Shown piece by piece: positions 38,511-49,692 of a stretch of 64,000 bases of DNA. Under the pieces are notes generated by a model, which had not been told where the DNA came from, searched no databases, and saw only the letters and a list, made by a program, of their open reading frames with translations. A program made the position numbers and the translations under genes. This DNA comes from Myxococcota bacterium (GTDB lineage: Bacteria; Myxococcota_A; UBA796; UBA9615; JAKLKC01), in contig JAKLKC010000034.1 of NCBI GenBank assembly GCA_023150875.1, positions 1 through 64,000 of the forward strand. The letters are read 5' to 3'. Every line of letters starts with the position of its first letter. Position 1 is the first letter of the stretch.

Positions 38511-39203
38511 GTGCACCACAAGGACTCGTCGATCTGCGTGATCCCGGCGCCGGGGTGGGATCCCGCCCTGCCGGGGAAGATGCTCCGGGAGGTCGCGGGG
38601 ATCTCCCTCCTCGCCCGGGCCGTCGACACCGCGTTGGCATCGGGGGTGTTCGGGCGCGTCGTCGTCGCCACCGACGACCGGCAGGTAGCCCGGGCCGCCC
38701 GCGGCCTCGGCGCGTCGCTGGCGGTCCTGCCGGGCGCCCTCGGCCGGAGCGGAGCCGGCGCCTCCGTGGTCGTTCTGGGCGCGGTCCGCACCGCCGGAAG
38801 GTACGGCTGGCCCGCGGACACGGTCTTCGCCATCGCCCCCGAGTACCCCCTGCTCACCCCCGAGGTGGTCCGCCGCGCGGCGCTGCGGCTCTCCCTCGGC
38901 GACGTCGACTCGGTGACCACCGTCTGCCACGACCGCTCCTGGTCCGCCAACGGCCCCCCGGACGCCACCGTCCCCGAGGCGCCGGACCTCCGGGAGATCG
39001 GCGCGGTCCTCGGCACCTCCACCACGCGACTCGTGGAGACCGGGCACCTCCTGTCGGGCCGGCGGGGCTACGTCGTGCTCCCCGCCTCCCGCTCCATCGG
39101 GATCCGCTGCCTGGAGGACCTCGGCCGGGCGAGCCGCGTCCTGGAGCGGGTCGCGGCGGTGGAGCGGGACGCGCCCGATCTCGCGCGGGCGGTGGGACGC
39201 TAG
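38511..39203 (+). CDS. NeuA/KdsB-like cytidylyltransferase family protein
   Basis: A 230-residue protein with the fold pattern of CMP-sugar cytidylyltransferases: ICVIPAPGWDPALPGKMLREVAG at the N-terminus, VVVATDDRQVARAARGLGA, and APEYPLLTPEVVRRAALRL in place of the usual 'PTSPLRTxEDI'. The nucleotide loop normally reads P-A-R-x-x-S; here it is PAPGWDP, so the catalytic Arg is missing. Activity may be lost or altered. The start is a GTG with GGAGG nine bases upstream. No sialic acid, Kdo or legionaminic acid genes are nearby. Confidence 0.65.
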   Translation: MHHKDSSICVIPAPGWDPALPGKMLREVAGISLLARAVDTALASGVFGRVVVATDDRQVARAARGLGASLAVLPGALGRSGAGASVVVLGAVRTAGRYGWPADTVFAIAPEYPLLTPEVVRRAALRLSLGDVDSVTTVCHDRSWSANGPPDATVPEAPDLREIGAVLGTSTTRLVETGHLLSGRRGYVVLPASRSIGIRCLEDLGRASRVLERVAAVERDAPDLARAVGR

Positions 39204-39261
39204 GCTCCCCTGCGCGGGCGGGGCATGTGACCCCGCCGGACGGTGAGGCGCGATGTTGCCC

Positions 39262-39291
39262 TTGTGGGTGACGGGCAAGCCCTGATACGCT
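39262..39291 (+). promoter_or_regulatory. Possible promoter of first DDDT lipoprotein pair member
   Basis: TTGTGG (39262-39267), 18 bases, TACGCT (39286-39291). A small inverted repeat TTGCCC/GGGCAA (39256-39261 and about 39273-39278) overlaps the -35. Weak evidence. Confidence 0.35.
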
Positions 39292-39315
39292 GCGCGCACC
39301 TCAAGGAGCCTCCAC

Positions 39316-40308
39316 ATGCGCTGCACCGCCCTTCAGGCGTTCGTCCTCACCCCTTCGCTGGCGGCGCTGCTCGCCGTCGTCGCGCCCGGCTGCACGAACA
39401 TCCAGCCTGAGCCCACCGACGACGACGACGGGGAGGACGACGACGACACCACCGGCGACGACGACACCACCGGCGACGACGACACCACCGGCGATGACGA
39501 CGACACCGCCGACGACGACACCGCCGACGACGACACTGCCGACGACGACACCGCCGACGACGACACCGCCGACGACGACACCGCCGACGACGACACCACC
39601 CCTGTGGGCAACGTCGAGGACTCCTGCAACACCTGGGATCCCGTGGACTTCCACGGCGGGCGGTGGGAGTACGACGTCACCCGGAACTTCCCCCAGGTGG
39701 GGGACCAGTCGTTCACGGAGACCGTGACCTCGTCGGGCACGAGCACCTACGAGGGCCACAGCGCCGAGTTCCTGGGCGCCACGCTCAACACGGTGTCCTA
39801 CGGCACCCTCTACGGCACCTACTGGAAGGCCTGCACCGGCACGGGGCAGTTCTCCTACGGGTTCCAGACGAGCTACAGCGGCGGCGGGACCGCCATCAAC
39901 ATCGACACCGTGGACAACCCCGGGTTCAGGTACCTTCTGCCGGAGGCGGACCTCACCGACGGAGCGAACTGGACCACGGCCTTCAACCAGTCCTACCTGA
40001 TCAACGGCACCGCCGCCCTCGCCATCGACGTCAGCGCCAGCCTCACCGTCGCGTCGATGTCCGAGAGCGTCACCGTCCCCGCCGGCACCTTCAACGCCCT
40101 CCATGTCCACGGGACCTACAGCGAGACCGAGACCACCGCAACCGGGACCATCGGCTCCTGGACCGGCGCCTACGACGCCTGGTACGCCCGGGGCGTGGGC
40201 ATGGTCAAGCTCCGCCGCACCGGCGACGACGGCCTCGGCGGCGGCGAGCGGACGCTGGTGTACGGCGAGCTGGTCTCCTACGGCGGCGGCCTGCTCCCCC
40301 TGCCCTGA
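39316..40308 (+). CDS. DDDT-linker lipoprotein, tandem paralogue A
   Basis: A 330-residue lipoprotein (APGC, Cys26) with an acidic tether of about 60 residues made of DDDT units. The globular part (about 95-330) starts CNTWDPVDFHGGRWEYDVTR and ends SYGGGLLPLP. It contains SESVTVPAGTFNALHVHGTY and DAWYARGVGMVKLRR, a pattern seen in DUF3108-like lipoproteins that fold as a beta-sheet cup. The next gene is a clear paralogue. AAGGAG stands before the ATG. Function unknown; probably surface-exposed. Confidence 0.75.
   Translation: MRCTALQAFVLTPSLAALLAVVAPGCTNIQPEPTDDDDGEDDDDTTGDDDTTGDDDTTGDDDDTADDDTADDDTADDDTADDDTADDDTADDDTTPVGNVEDSCNTWDPVDFHGGRWEYDVTRNFPQVGDQSFTETVTSSGTSTYEGHSAEFLGATLNTVSYGTLYGTYWKACTGTGQFSYGFQTSYSGGGTAINIDTVDNPGFRYLLPEADLTDGANWTTAFNQSYLINGTAALAIDVSASLTVASMSESVTVPAGTFNALHVHGTYSETETTATGTIGSWTGAYDAWYARGVGMVKLRRTGDDGLGGGERTLVYGELVSYGGGLLPLP
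39418..39600 (+). repeat. In-gene DDDT tandem repeat
   Basis: Around ten Asp-rich tetrads. 39513-39599 is a run of near-identical 15-mers GCCGACGACGACACC preceded by ACCGGCGACGACGAC variants. Same repeat family as at 8401-8570 and 40507-40857. Confidence 0.85.
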
Positions 40309-40420
40309 TCACCCAGACCGTCTCCCTCCCCGCCTTCGCCGCCGAAGTGAACGCGCCGCGCGCTTTCGGCGGATCTCGGCTATCGTGTAGGAACGCCCCC
40401 TTCTGGAGGTCGTGTCCCCG

Positions 40421-41536
40421 ATGAGCCCGTACCGGTCCCTCTTGCTCGCCTCCCTGTTCGTCCTGGCGGTGGACCCCGGGTGTACCGATCAGAGCGGCGT
40501 CCTCGCCGACGACGACGCTTACGGGGAGGACGACGACACGAACCTCGTCACCGACGACGACACCGCCGACGACGACACTGCCGCCGACGACGACACCGCC
40601 GACGACGACACCGCCGACGACGACGACACCGACGACGACGACGACACCGCCGACGACGACACCGCCGACGACGACACCGGCTCCGACGACGACACCGGCT
40701 CCGACGACGACACCGCCGACGACGACGACACCGGCTCCGACGACGACACCGCCGCCGACGACGACACCGGCTCCGACGACGACACCGCCGCCGACGACGA
40801 CACCGCCGACGACGACGACACCGGCTCCGACGACGACACCGCCGACGACGACAGCACGCCGACCGATCCCCTCGATGGCGTCTGCAATCCCTGGGATCCC
40901 TTCGACCTCCCCGGCGCGACGTGGGAGTACGACGTGACCCGGCAGTTCCCCGACGTCGGCGAGGTCGCCTGGACCGAGCACCTCACCTCCCTCGGTGCCG
41001 GCACCTTCGACGGGCGCGCCGCGTGGGAGCTGGGGGCCGAGCTCTACGCCTACGGGGGCGGCCCCTACGACGGCAGCTACTGGAAGTCCTGCGGCCCGTC
41101 CGGCGTGGACACCTGCGGCTTCCAGGGGACCTACTCGGACTACGACGTCGTCGTGACGGACGATCCAGGCTACCGCCACCTCCCCGCCGCCGCGGCCGTC
41201 GCCGTCGGCCACACCTGGGTGACGGAGTTCGTCCAAGACTACTCCGGCTACTTCTCGACGGACGTCCGCGCCGAGCTGGCGGTGGTCTCGACCTCGGAGT
41301 CCATCACCGTACCCGCGGGCACCTTCGACGCCCTCCACGTCTCCGGCACCTGGACGGAGGCCGAGACCGGGGGAGGCTGGGGTGCCTACTCCGCGGAAGG
41401 CACGCTGGACGCCTGGTACGTCCGGGGCGTGGGCTTGGTGAAGGTCACCCGCGTCGCCGACGACTGGCCCTGGGACACCACCGTCCACCAGGCCACCCTC
41501 CAGTCCTACGGCGGCGGCCTCCATCCCCTGCCCTAA
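40421..41536 (+). CDS. DDDT-linker lipoprotein, tandem paralogue B
   Basis: A 371-residue lipoprotein (DPGC, Cys21) with the longest tether of the window, about 115 residues of DDDT/DDDTGS units. The globular part is a paralogue of the preceding gene: CNPWDPFDLPGATWEYDVTR, SESITVPAGTFDALHVSGTW, DAWYVRGVGLVKV and the end SYGGGLHPLP all align. An extra Cys (DTCGFQ) replaces FSYGFQ. The ATG at 40421 is preferred over a GTG at 40412 because GGAGG (40405-40409) then has normal spacing. Function unknown. Confidence 0.75.
   Translation: MSPYRSLLLASLFVLAVDPGCTDQSGVLADDDAYGEDDDTNLVTDDDTADDDTAADDDTADDDTADDDDTDDDDDTADDDTADDDTGSDDDTGSDDDTADDDDTGSDDDTAADDDTGSDDDTAADDDTADDDDTGSDDDTADDDSTPTDPLDGVCNPWDPFDLPGATWEYDVTRQFPDVGEVAWTEHLTSLGAGTFDGRAAWELGAELYAYGGGPYDGSYWKSCGPSGVDTCGFQGTYSDYDVVVTDDPGYRHLPAAAAVAVGHTWVTEFVQDYSGYFSTDVRAELAVVSTSESITVPAGTFDALHVSGTWTEAETGGGWGAYSAEGTLDAWYVRGVGLVKVTRVADDWPWDTTVHQATLQSYGGGLHPLP
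40507..40857 (+). repeat. Long in-gene DDDT/DDDTGS tandem repeat
   Basis: About 20 Asp-rich units coded by 12- to 18-base blocks such as GACGACGACACCGCC and GGCTCCGACGACGACACC. It is the longest member of the repeat family in this window and lies 900 bases from its nearest sister array. Confidence 0.85.
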
Positions 41537-41559
41537 CCATCCTCAGGCAATCCACTGAA

Positions 41560-41686
41560 CGTTCCTTGCGTGCCCGAGCCCGAACCCGTGCCCGATCCGT
41601 GGTGGGCAACGGCACCGTGATCGGATGTCCCCGCCGGGCACGGGCGCGGGCACCGGCCTTCGGCCTGGGCTCGGGCACGAGGGAAC
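41560..41686. other. Nested inverted-repeat element in lipoprotein-peptidase spacer
   Basis: The 247-base spacer between stop codons of two converging genes contains a multi-level palindrome. CGTGCCCGAGCCC (41569-41581) pairs with GGGCTCGGGCACG (41667-41679), extended by GTTCC/GGAAC. Inside, CCCGTGCCCG (41585-41594) pairs with CGGGCACGGG (41635-41644), then ATCCG (41595-41599) with CGGAT (41622-41626) and GGTG with CACC. A side hairpin GGCC-TTC-GGCC sits near 41655. It may be a bidirectional terminator, a structured RNA, or a dispersed palindromic repeat. Confidence 0.5.
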
Positions 41687-41783
41687 GCGGGAACGCGGGA
41701 CGGATCCGCTCCGAGGCCGTTCCCCTCCATCTCGTGGCCTGAGGAGGCTCAAGCCCCACCCTGCCCCGGGAGAGGCGAGGCGC

Positions 41784-43835
41784 TCACTCCCCGTCCCCCT
41801 CGCCCATCAGCCCCAGCGCATGGTCCAGGAACGAGGCGATCCGAGGGTAGAGGCGAAGCCGGTTCGCCCGCTTGGCGATCCCGTGGCCCTCGTCGTCGAA
41901 GCGCAGGTACTCCACGAACTGCCCCCGCCGCCTCATGGCGGCCACCACCTGCTCCGCTTCCTCCACCGGCACCCGGGGGTCGTTGAGCCCGTGTACCACC
42001 AGGAGCGGCGCCTGGATCGCCTCGATCCGGTGGAGGGGCGACAACCGCCGCAGCAGCTCCGCGTGCTTCGCGGGATCGCCGTACTCCGCCGCCCTCAGCG
42101 CCCGCCGCCAGGGCCCGGTGCGTGCCAGGAAGGTCTCGAAGTCGGCGATCCCCACCACGTCCACCCCGGCCCGGAAGAGGGAAGGGTGGTTCACCAGAGC
42201 CGCCAGCACCACGTATCCGCCGTAGCTGCTCCCCATCACCGCCACCCGGGTCGGATCGGCGATCCCGGCGGCGACGAGGTGGCGCACCCCTTCGGCGAGG
42301 TCCCGAACCGAGTCCTCCCGACGCTCCACGTCGTCCAGGTGGCTGAACGCCTTCCCGTAGCCCGTGCTCCCCCGCACGTTGGGGAGGAGCACCGCGTAGC
42401 CCCGCCTCACGAAGTACTGCGTGACGGCGTCGAAGCCGGGGCGCGCCTGCCCCTCGGGGCCACCGTGGACGAGGGCCAGCAGGGGATGGGGCGCCCCCCG
42501 GCGCGGGGGGACGTACAGCAGCCCGGGGATCTCCAGGCCGTCGAAGCTCCTCCAGCGCAGCGGCCGGGCGTCGGCGAAGCTGCTCTCGGGCACGCCCGCG
42601 CGGCTGGAGCGCAGCAGGGGCCGCGCCGTCCCCTCCAGCACGTCGACGATCCACACGTCCTGGGGGAGCCTCGGGCCCGAGACCGTCAGGGCCAGCCGGC
42701 GGCCATCGGGGGAGAAGACCGGGCTCCCGTACACCCCGCGGGGCAGGTCGGGCGGCGCGGTGGGCGGCCCGCCGGCCAGGTCCCGCAGCTCCAGCCGGGA
42801 CCACCCGTCCACGTTGGAGACGACCGCGGCGAGGCGGCGGTCCGGGCTGAGGGCGAGCTGCTCCCGGTCGAAGGGGCCCTCCTCCACGAACCTGGGTCGG
42901 GGCGATCGGCCGCCGAGGTCCACCCGGGCCAGTCCCACGAAGTCGCGGCCCTGGTCCGAGAGCACCCACACGGACCGCCCATCCCCCGACCATCGCGGGG
43001 AACGGTACCGCGCCGCCCCCTTCCCCGCGCCGAGCGCCCGCCTCTCGCCGGTGGACACCCGGGCCACGAAGAGGTCCTGGTCGAAGCCCGACCGGGAGCG
43101 GACCACCAGCAGGCGGTGACCGTCGGGGGAGAACTCCCCCGCCGACCAGTGCCCCACCTCCTCCACCACCCGGTGCACCTGGCCGGACCCCAGGTCGAGC
43201 ACCCGGACGTCGAAGGTGGCGGCGTCCCGGGCGTTGGTGGACCAGGCGATCCGCCGGCCGTCGTCCGACCAGTCGCCGAAGGTGTGGATCGCCCCCGGGT
43301 CCACCGCCACCGGGTGGATCCACATCCCGTCGTTGGAGGCGCGGTAGAGCCGGGTGCGCTCGTCGCCGCCCCGGCCGAGGGCCAGCACCATCACGTCCCC
43401 CACGGGGCTGGTGGCGAAGTCGGCGACGTCGTCTTCGAAGAAGGTGACCTGCTGGGGGATCCCGCCCTCCCGGGGGAGGGACCACACCTGGTTCGTGCCG
43501 CTGGTGCGGGTCAGGTACAGGACGCGCTCGCCGTCGGCGCTCCACTGGGGGCGGCCGGAGGAGAGGACGTTCAGGTACCGGTGGATCGGCGGCAGGGGTT
43601 CCCGGGGATCTTCGGCCCTGGGCAGGGGATCGGGGAGCACCTCACCGCCCGCCCGGGCGGCTGGGGGTGCGCCGAGGCCCACGCAGAGCACCCACGCGGC
43701 GAGCGCGACGGATCGGGATGCTCCGCGCCCGGGACGCCCCGACGGCAGCGGGAACGAAAGTCCCGAGGGAGTGCAACCGTCTGGGGGACCGTCCGTAGAC
43801 GGCTGTGGATGGCGGACCGGGGCACGCTCCCCCAT
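41784..43835 (-). CDS. S9-family prolyl oligopeptidase-type serine peptidase
   Basis: A 683-residue exported peptidase. A hydrophobic segment at residues 43-63 (VALAAWVLCVGLGAPPAARA) acts as signal. A seven-bladed beta-propeller follows (repeats such as SPRWSGDGRSVWVLS and SPVFSPDGRRLALTVSG), and then an alpha/beta-hydrolase domain. The catalytic triad is visible: Ser in GSSYGGY, Asp in GLNDPRVPVEEAEQ and His in DEGHGIAK, with the oxyanion HGGPEG. The ATG at 43835 is only 18 bases from the divergent ATG at 43854; no better start is in frame before the signal. Confidence 0.88.
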   Translation of the reverse strand: MGERAPVRHPQPSTDGPPDGCTPSGLSFPLPSGRPGRGASRSVALAAWVLCVGLGAPPAARAGGEVLPDPLPRAEDPREPLPPIHRYLNVLSSGRPQWSADGERVLYLTRTSGTNQVWSLPREGGIPQQVTFFEDDVADFATSPVGDVMVLALGRGGDERTRLYRASNDGMWIHPVAVDPGAIHTFGDWSDDGRRIAWSTNARDAATFDVRVLDLGSGQVHRVVEEVGHWSAGEFSPDGHRLLVVRSRSGFDQDLFVARVSTGERRALGAGKGAARYRSPRWSGDGRSVWVLSDQGRDFVGLARVDLGGRSPRPRFVEEGPFDREQLALSPDRRLAAVVSNVDGWSRLELRDLAGGPPTAPPDLPRGVYGSPVFSPDGRRLALTVSGPRLPQDVWIVDVLEGTARPLLRSSRAGVPESSFADARPLRWRSFDGLEIPGLLYVPPRRGAPHPLLALVHGGPEGQARPGFDAVTQYFVRRGYAVLLPNVRGSTGYGKAFSHLDDVERREDSVRDLAEGVRHLVAAGIADPTRVAVMGSSYGGYVVLAALVNHPSLFRAGVDVVGIADFETFLARTGPWRRALRAAEYGDPAKHAELLRRLSPLHRIEAIQAPLLVVHGLNDPRVPVEEAEQVVAAMRRRGQFVEYLRFDDEGHGIAKRANRLRLYPRIASFLDHALGLMGEGDGE

Positions 43836-43853
43836 CCCTCCATGGAGTTCACG

Positions 43854-44597
43854 ATGACTTCCCACCTGATCCGTCCTGCCCTGCTCGCGAGCGCGATGGG
43901 CTTCGCGTTCGTGACGACCGGCTGCGGCCGGCTCGTCTGGACCAACGAGGCCCCGGAGATCCGCTCGGTGACCTTCACGCTGGAGCGGGGCAACTCCCTG
44001 ACCTGGGACATCGAGGTGCAGGTCTACGACGACGACGACTTCGAGTTCCTCACCGTGGAGGCCGCCGTCCTCGACAGCCGGGGGGCCGAGGTCGTCAGCC
44101 CCTCCCTGATCGACCTGCTGGGCGGCGGCGGCAACACCTACCACTTCTCGGCTCCCGTCGACTACTTCCCCGAGCTCGACCCGACGCGGCCCTACGAGGT
44201 GCGCGTCACCGTCACCGACCTGACCGGCGCGCAGGACGAGGCGATGGGCCACTACGAGCCCGTGGACCTCTTCCCCCCCGAGGTCCTGGACTTCGGGTGG
44301 GAGTGCGCCGCCGCCGGCCCCGACATGGTCTTCGTCGCCTGGGCGGACATCCAGGACGCCGACGGACCCGCCGACGTCGTCGAGGCGGGGATCTCCTTCT
44401 ACTCCGCCGGCTCCGGCTTCGGCCAGTCCCTGGCCTCCTTCCCTCTGGAGTACGACCTGGACGTCGGGCTGTTCCAGTACGAGGAGTTCGACGAGTACCT
44501 GCCGTCGGGCGTGCGGTGCGACGAGGACATGGACGCGGTGATCTGGGCGTTCGACTCCCTGGGGCTCTACGACGAGGTGGTCTTCGAGGCCCAGTGA
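43854..44597 (+). CDS. Lipoprotein of unknown function
   Basis: A 247-residue lipoprotein (VTTGC, Cys24). The first domain resembles an Ig/PKD-like fold (NEAPEIRSVTFTLERGNSL, DIEVQVYDDDDFEFLTVEAA, YEVRVTVTDLTGA); the second half repeats a similar layout with acidic residues and paired Cys. The ATG at 43854 has GGAG six bases before it; an in-frame ATG at 43842 is possible. The gene is divergent from the S9 peptidase, and a hairpin follows it. No known family recognised. Confidence 0.65.
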   Translation: MTSHLIRPALLASAMGFAFVTTGCGRLVWTNEAPEIRSVTFTLERGNSLTWDIEVQVYDDDDFEFLTVEAAVLDSRGAEVVSPSLIDLLGGGGNTYHFSAPVDYFPELDPTRPYEVRVTVTDLTGAQDEAMGHYEPVDLFPPEVLDFGWECAAAGPDMVFVAWADIQDADGPADVVEAGISFYSAGSGFGQSLASFPLEYDLDVGLFQYEEFDEYLPSGVRCDEDMDAVIWAFDSLGLYDEVVFEAQ

Positions 44598-44612
44598 TCC
44601 GGCACGGTTCCT

Positions 44613-44644
44613 GCTGCCTCCGGGGGCCGTTCCCCGGAGGCAGC
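44613..44644 (+). promoter_or_regulatory. Perfect 13-bp hairpin hiding the ribosome-binding site of usp
   Basis: GCTGCCTCCGGGG (44613-44625) is exactly complementary to 44632-44644 around a six-base loop (GCCGTT). The 3' arm contains the GGAGG (44636-44640) that serves the universal stress protein gene, and the stem ends one base before its ATG at 44646. It could terminate the upstream lipoprotein transcript, block translation of usp until melted, or both. Confidence 0.6.
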
Positions 44645-44645
44645 C

Positions 44646-45095
44646 ATGGTATTTCGCCGCATCCTCGTCCCCGTCGACTTCTCCGAGACCTCTGGCCGGG
44701 CCCTCGACCTCGCCGCCCGCCTCGCCCGGGATCTGGGCGCCTCGATCGTGCTCCTTCACGTCGGGGCCGTCCCCGAGTACCCGATGGCGGTGATCCCCCC
44801 CGAGGTCGGCACCGTTCCCCAGGTGATGATCGAGATGTACGAGCGCCTCGCCGCCCAGCAGCGGGATGCCCTCGAGAAGGTGGCCCAGGACCACGTCCAG
44901 GGGGTCGCCGAGTACAAGCTGAGGACCCGCGAGGGCTTCCCGCCGGAGGAGATCCTGACGGAGGCGGCGGCCGAGGGGTGCGACCTCATCGTCATGGGGA
45001 CCCACGGACGCACGGGCGTGTCCCGGGTGCTGATGGGCTCGGTGGCGGAGAGGGTCCTGCGAGCCAGCCAGGTGCCGGTCCTGGTGGTGCGCTGA
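44646..45095 (+). CDS. Universal stress protein UspA family
   Basis: A 149-residue cytoplasmic protein. It opens FRRILVPVDFSETSGRALDLAARLARD and closes with the ATP-binding type signature IVMGTHGRTGVSRVLMGSVAERVLRASQVPVLVV (G-2x-G-9x-G-S). It therefore belongs to the nucleotide-binding Usp group. It is preceded by the hairpin that covers its ribosome-binding site and is convergent with the M48 peptidase gene, 54 bases away. Confidence 0.92.
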   Translation: MVFRRILVPVDFSETSGRALDLAARLARDLGASIVLLHVGAVPEYPMAVIPPEVGTVPQVMIEMYERLAAQQRDALEKVAQDHVQGVAEYKLRTREGFPPEEILTEAAAEGCDLIVMGTHGRTGVSRVLMGSVAERVLRASQVPVLVVR

Positions 45096-45149
45096 TCGGA
45101 TGAGTGCCATTCCGCATAGGGATGTGTGCGTAATGACACACACCCCGGC

Positions 45150-47045
45150 TCAAGACGGGCCGATGACGATGCGGGACACCCTCCATCCCCCGGCATCCCC
45201 TCCCCCTCCTTCCAGGAAGACGGCGAGGCCGAGGGATGGGTACACCAGGATCCCGAACCCCATGGTGGGGTCACGGGCGACGGACGTAGGGGTGCCGTAG
45301 AGGGACTGGACCCGAGCCTCGTCCGCGCCCACCGTCAATCCGCGGGACGTTCCCCCCGCCGCCGCCGACGACGCCTCGACGGAGAACACCTGTCCGTCCA
45401 GGACGGCCGCCGCGAGGGCCCGGTCGACCCAGGACCAGAACTCCACGCCCCCCTCGTCGCCGGAGCGAGCGGGGGGCGGGAGGCGGGACAGGACCGCCTC
45501 CGCCTCATCCCCCAGGGTCAGGCCCCCCAGGCTCCGCTCGGGCTCCCCGAAGGTCCCGCCGACCGAGACCACGTCCTCGGCATCCCCTCCCTCCAGTTCC
45601 GCCAGCCCGGAGGCCAGCGCCGCCGCCCCCTGGGCGGTGGGGGCGGGCGCTTCGGTGACCGGCGCGCCCAGGGCGGCCAGGTGTCGCGCCGCGTCGTCGG
45701 CATGGCCGGGCACCAGCAGGATCTGCCGCCACTGGGCGACGGCCTTCTTCCGCTGACCGCGGCTCTCGAAGAGGAGGGCGCGGTTGCGGGCGAGGGAGGC
45801 GAGCTTCGCCGGGGAGAGGGAGTCGGCCTTCTTCCACGCCTTCAGGGCCGCGGACGCGTCGCCCTCCACGGCGAGCAGGTTGCCGAGGGTGGCGTGGTGG
45901 CCCGCCCACTTCGGGTCCAGGGCGAGGGCCCGGTCGACGGCGGCGCGGGCGTCGGCGAGCCGGCCCTGGCGGCGGTACAGCACGCTCAGGGCGTCCCAGG
46001 CGTGGGCGCGGTTGGGGTCCACGGCGAGGGCCTGGCGGAGGGCCCGCTCCGCCTCCCGGGCGTGGGCGGGGTCCAGGGTGCGCACCCGCGTGTCGGGCTC
46101 CTCGTAGAAGGCGATGTCGTCGAACAGCTCGTCGAGGGGGGCCTTGGGCGGCATCCCGGCGACGGCGAGGTGCAGGTGGCAGGCTCCCAGGTTCGCCCAG
46201 GCGGCGGCGGAGCGAGGGAAGACCTTCAGGAAGCGCTCGAAGGCGGGGACCGCCTCGCCGCAAGCGCCGGAGCGGGCGAGCTGCACGGCCTCGGCGAAGG
46301 CGGCGTGGTGGGCGCGGATGTTGTCCGCTCCCTTCGCGAGCTGGTCGATGCGGTCGGCGAAGGAGGGGTGGCTGGCCTCGTCGGCCCCGTCCGGCGGCGT
46401 CTCGCCCGCGAAGTCCCGCAGCTTGCCCATCGCCGCCACTCCGGCGCCGAGGGTGCCCCCGGAGCGTAGGGCGTAGAGCATTCCGTGGAGATCGGCCTCG
46501 AACTCGAGCTGACGGGAGTAGCTCCGCTCGATGCGGCCGGCGTGGAGGAGGGCCGCTCCGTCCGGGGTCCTCCCCCCCTCGGGCGCGGCGCCGCCCATGG
46601 CGTGGACGGCGGCAAGGGCCTGCTCGATGTTCCGGGTGGTGGCGAAGTGGCGGAGCTGGACATGGGCGATCTCGTGGCCGATGACGAAGCGCAGCTCGTC
46701 ATCGCTCATCATCGCGAGGATCCCGGAGTGGAGGACCAGGAAGCCGCCGGGCAGGGCCATGGCGTTGGGGTCGTCCTCGGCCAGTACGTAAACGCCGTAG
46801 ACGATGTCCGGCCGGTCGCTGGCGGCGACGACCTCGGCGGCGAGGACCCGCGCCCTCTCCGCCTCGGGGGAGTCCGCGACCACCTTCCCGAAGGCCTGCA
46901 TCAGGTCGACGTAACGGCGACCGAGGGCGTAGTCGTCGGCCTCGGTGATGGCGAAGGTCGGGGCGCCCGTGTCCATCGCCCCCGCGGGCGAGGCGGCGGG
47001 CCAGGCCAGCAGGAGGGCGGACAGGGCGACGAGGCGGCGGGTCAT
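45150..47045 (-). CDS. M48-family metallopeptidase with TPR domain
   Basis: A 631-residue exported protein with a signal peptide (LVALSALLLAWPAASPAGA). The M48C peptidase domain has the zinc motif VIGHEIAHVQLRHFATT, the downstream ligand Glu in RQLEFEADLHGM, and the substrate-strand segment NAMALPGGFLVLHSGIL. TPR units follow (HAWDALSVLYRRQGRLADARAA, HHATLGNLLAVEGDASAALKAW). The final 130 residues contain a beta-rich domain that may be family-specific. The closest known relatives are BepA/YfgC-type periplasmic quality-control proteases. The ATG follows AGGAG. Confidence 0.9.
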   Translation of the reverse strand: MTRRLVALSALLLAWPAASPAGAMDTGAPTFAITEADDYALGRRYVDLMQAFGKVVADSPEAERARVLAAEVVAASDRPDIVYGVYVLAEDDPNAMALPGGFLVLHSGILAMMSDDELRFVIGHEIAHVQLRHFATTRNIEQALAAVHAMGGAAPEGGRTPDGAALLHAGRIERSYSRQLEFEADLHGMLYALRSGGTLGAGVAAMGKLRDFAGETPPDGADEASHPSFADRIDQLAKGADNIRAHHAAFAEAVQLARSGACGEAVPAFERFLKVFPRSAAAWANLGACHLHLAVAGMPPKAPLDELFDDIAFYEEPDTRVRTLDPAHAREAERALRQALAVDPNRAHAWDALSVLYRRQGRLADARAAVDRALALDPKWAGHHATLGNLLAVEGDASAALKAWKKADSLSPAKLASLARNRALLFESRGQRKKAVAQWRQILLVPGHADDAARHLAALGAPVTEAPAPTAQGAAALASGLAELEGGDAEDVVSVGGTFGEPERSLGGLTLGDEAEAVLSRLPPPARSGDEGGVEFWSWVDRALAAAVLDGQVFSVEASSAAAGGTSRGLTVGADEARVQSLYGTPTSVARDPTMGFGILVYPSLGLAVFLEGGGGDAGGWRVSRIVIGPS

Positions 47046-47094
47046 GGCGGCTCCTGGGGGACAGCGGCCGGGCGGCACCCTCCGCGCCGCCCCC

Positions 47095-49533
<2,439 letters not shown>

Positions 49534-49692
49534 GGCGGACACCAGGATCGCGCCACCGCGCCCCTTGATCAACTACCCGGCCCCTTGGGGGACGGGGTCG
49601 GCATCAAGTTCCTGGCGGGTCCGCCGAAGAGCATTGAGGCGGCGAAGACTCCCACGCCCGCCGCCGGCAACGCAGAGAGGAAGGAGTTCCCC

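Noticed and set aside
40507-40857. Possible CRISPR array or DNA satellite
   Set aside because: The repeat has no spacers and stays in frame inside a lipoprotein gene coding for DDDT units.
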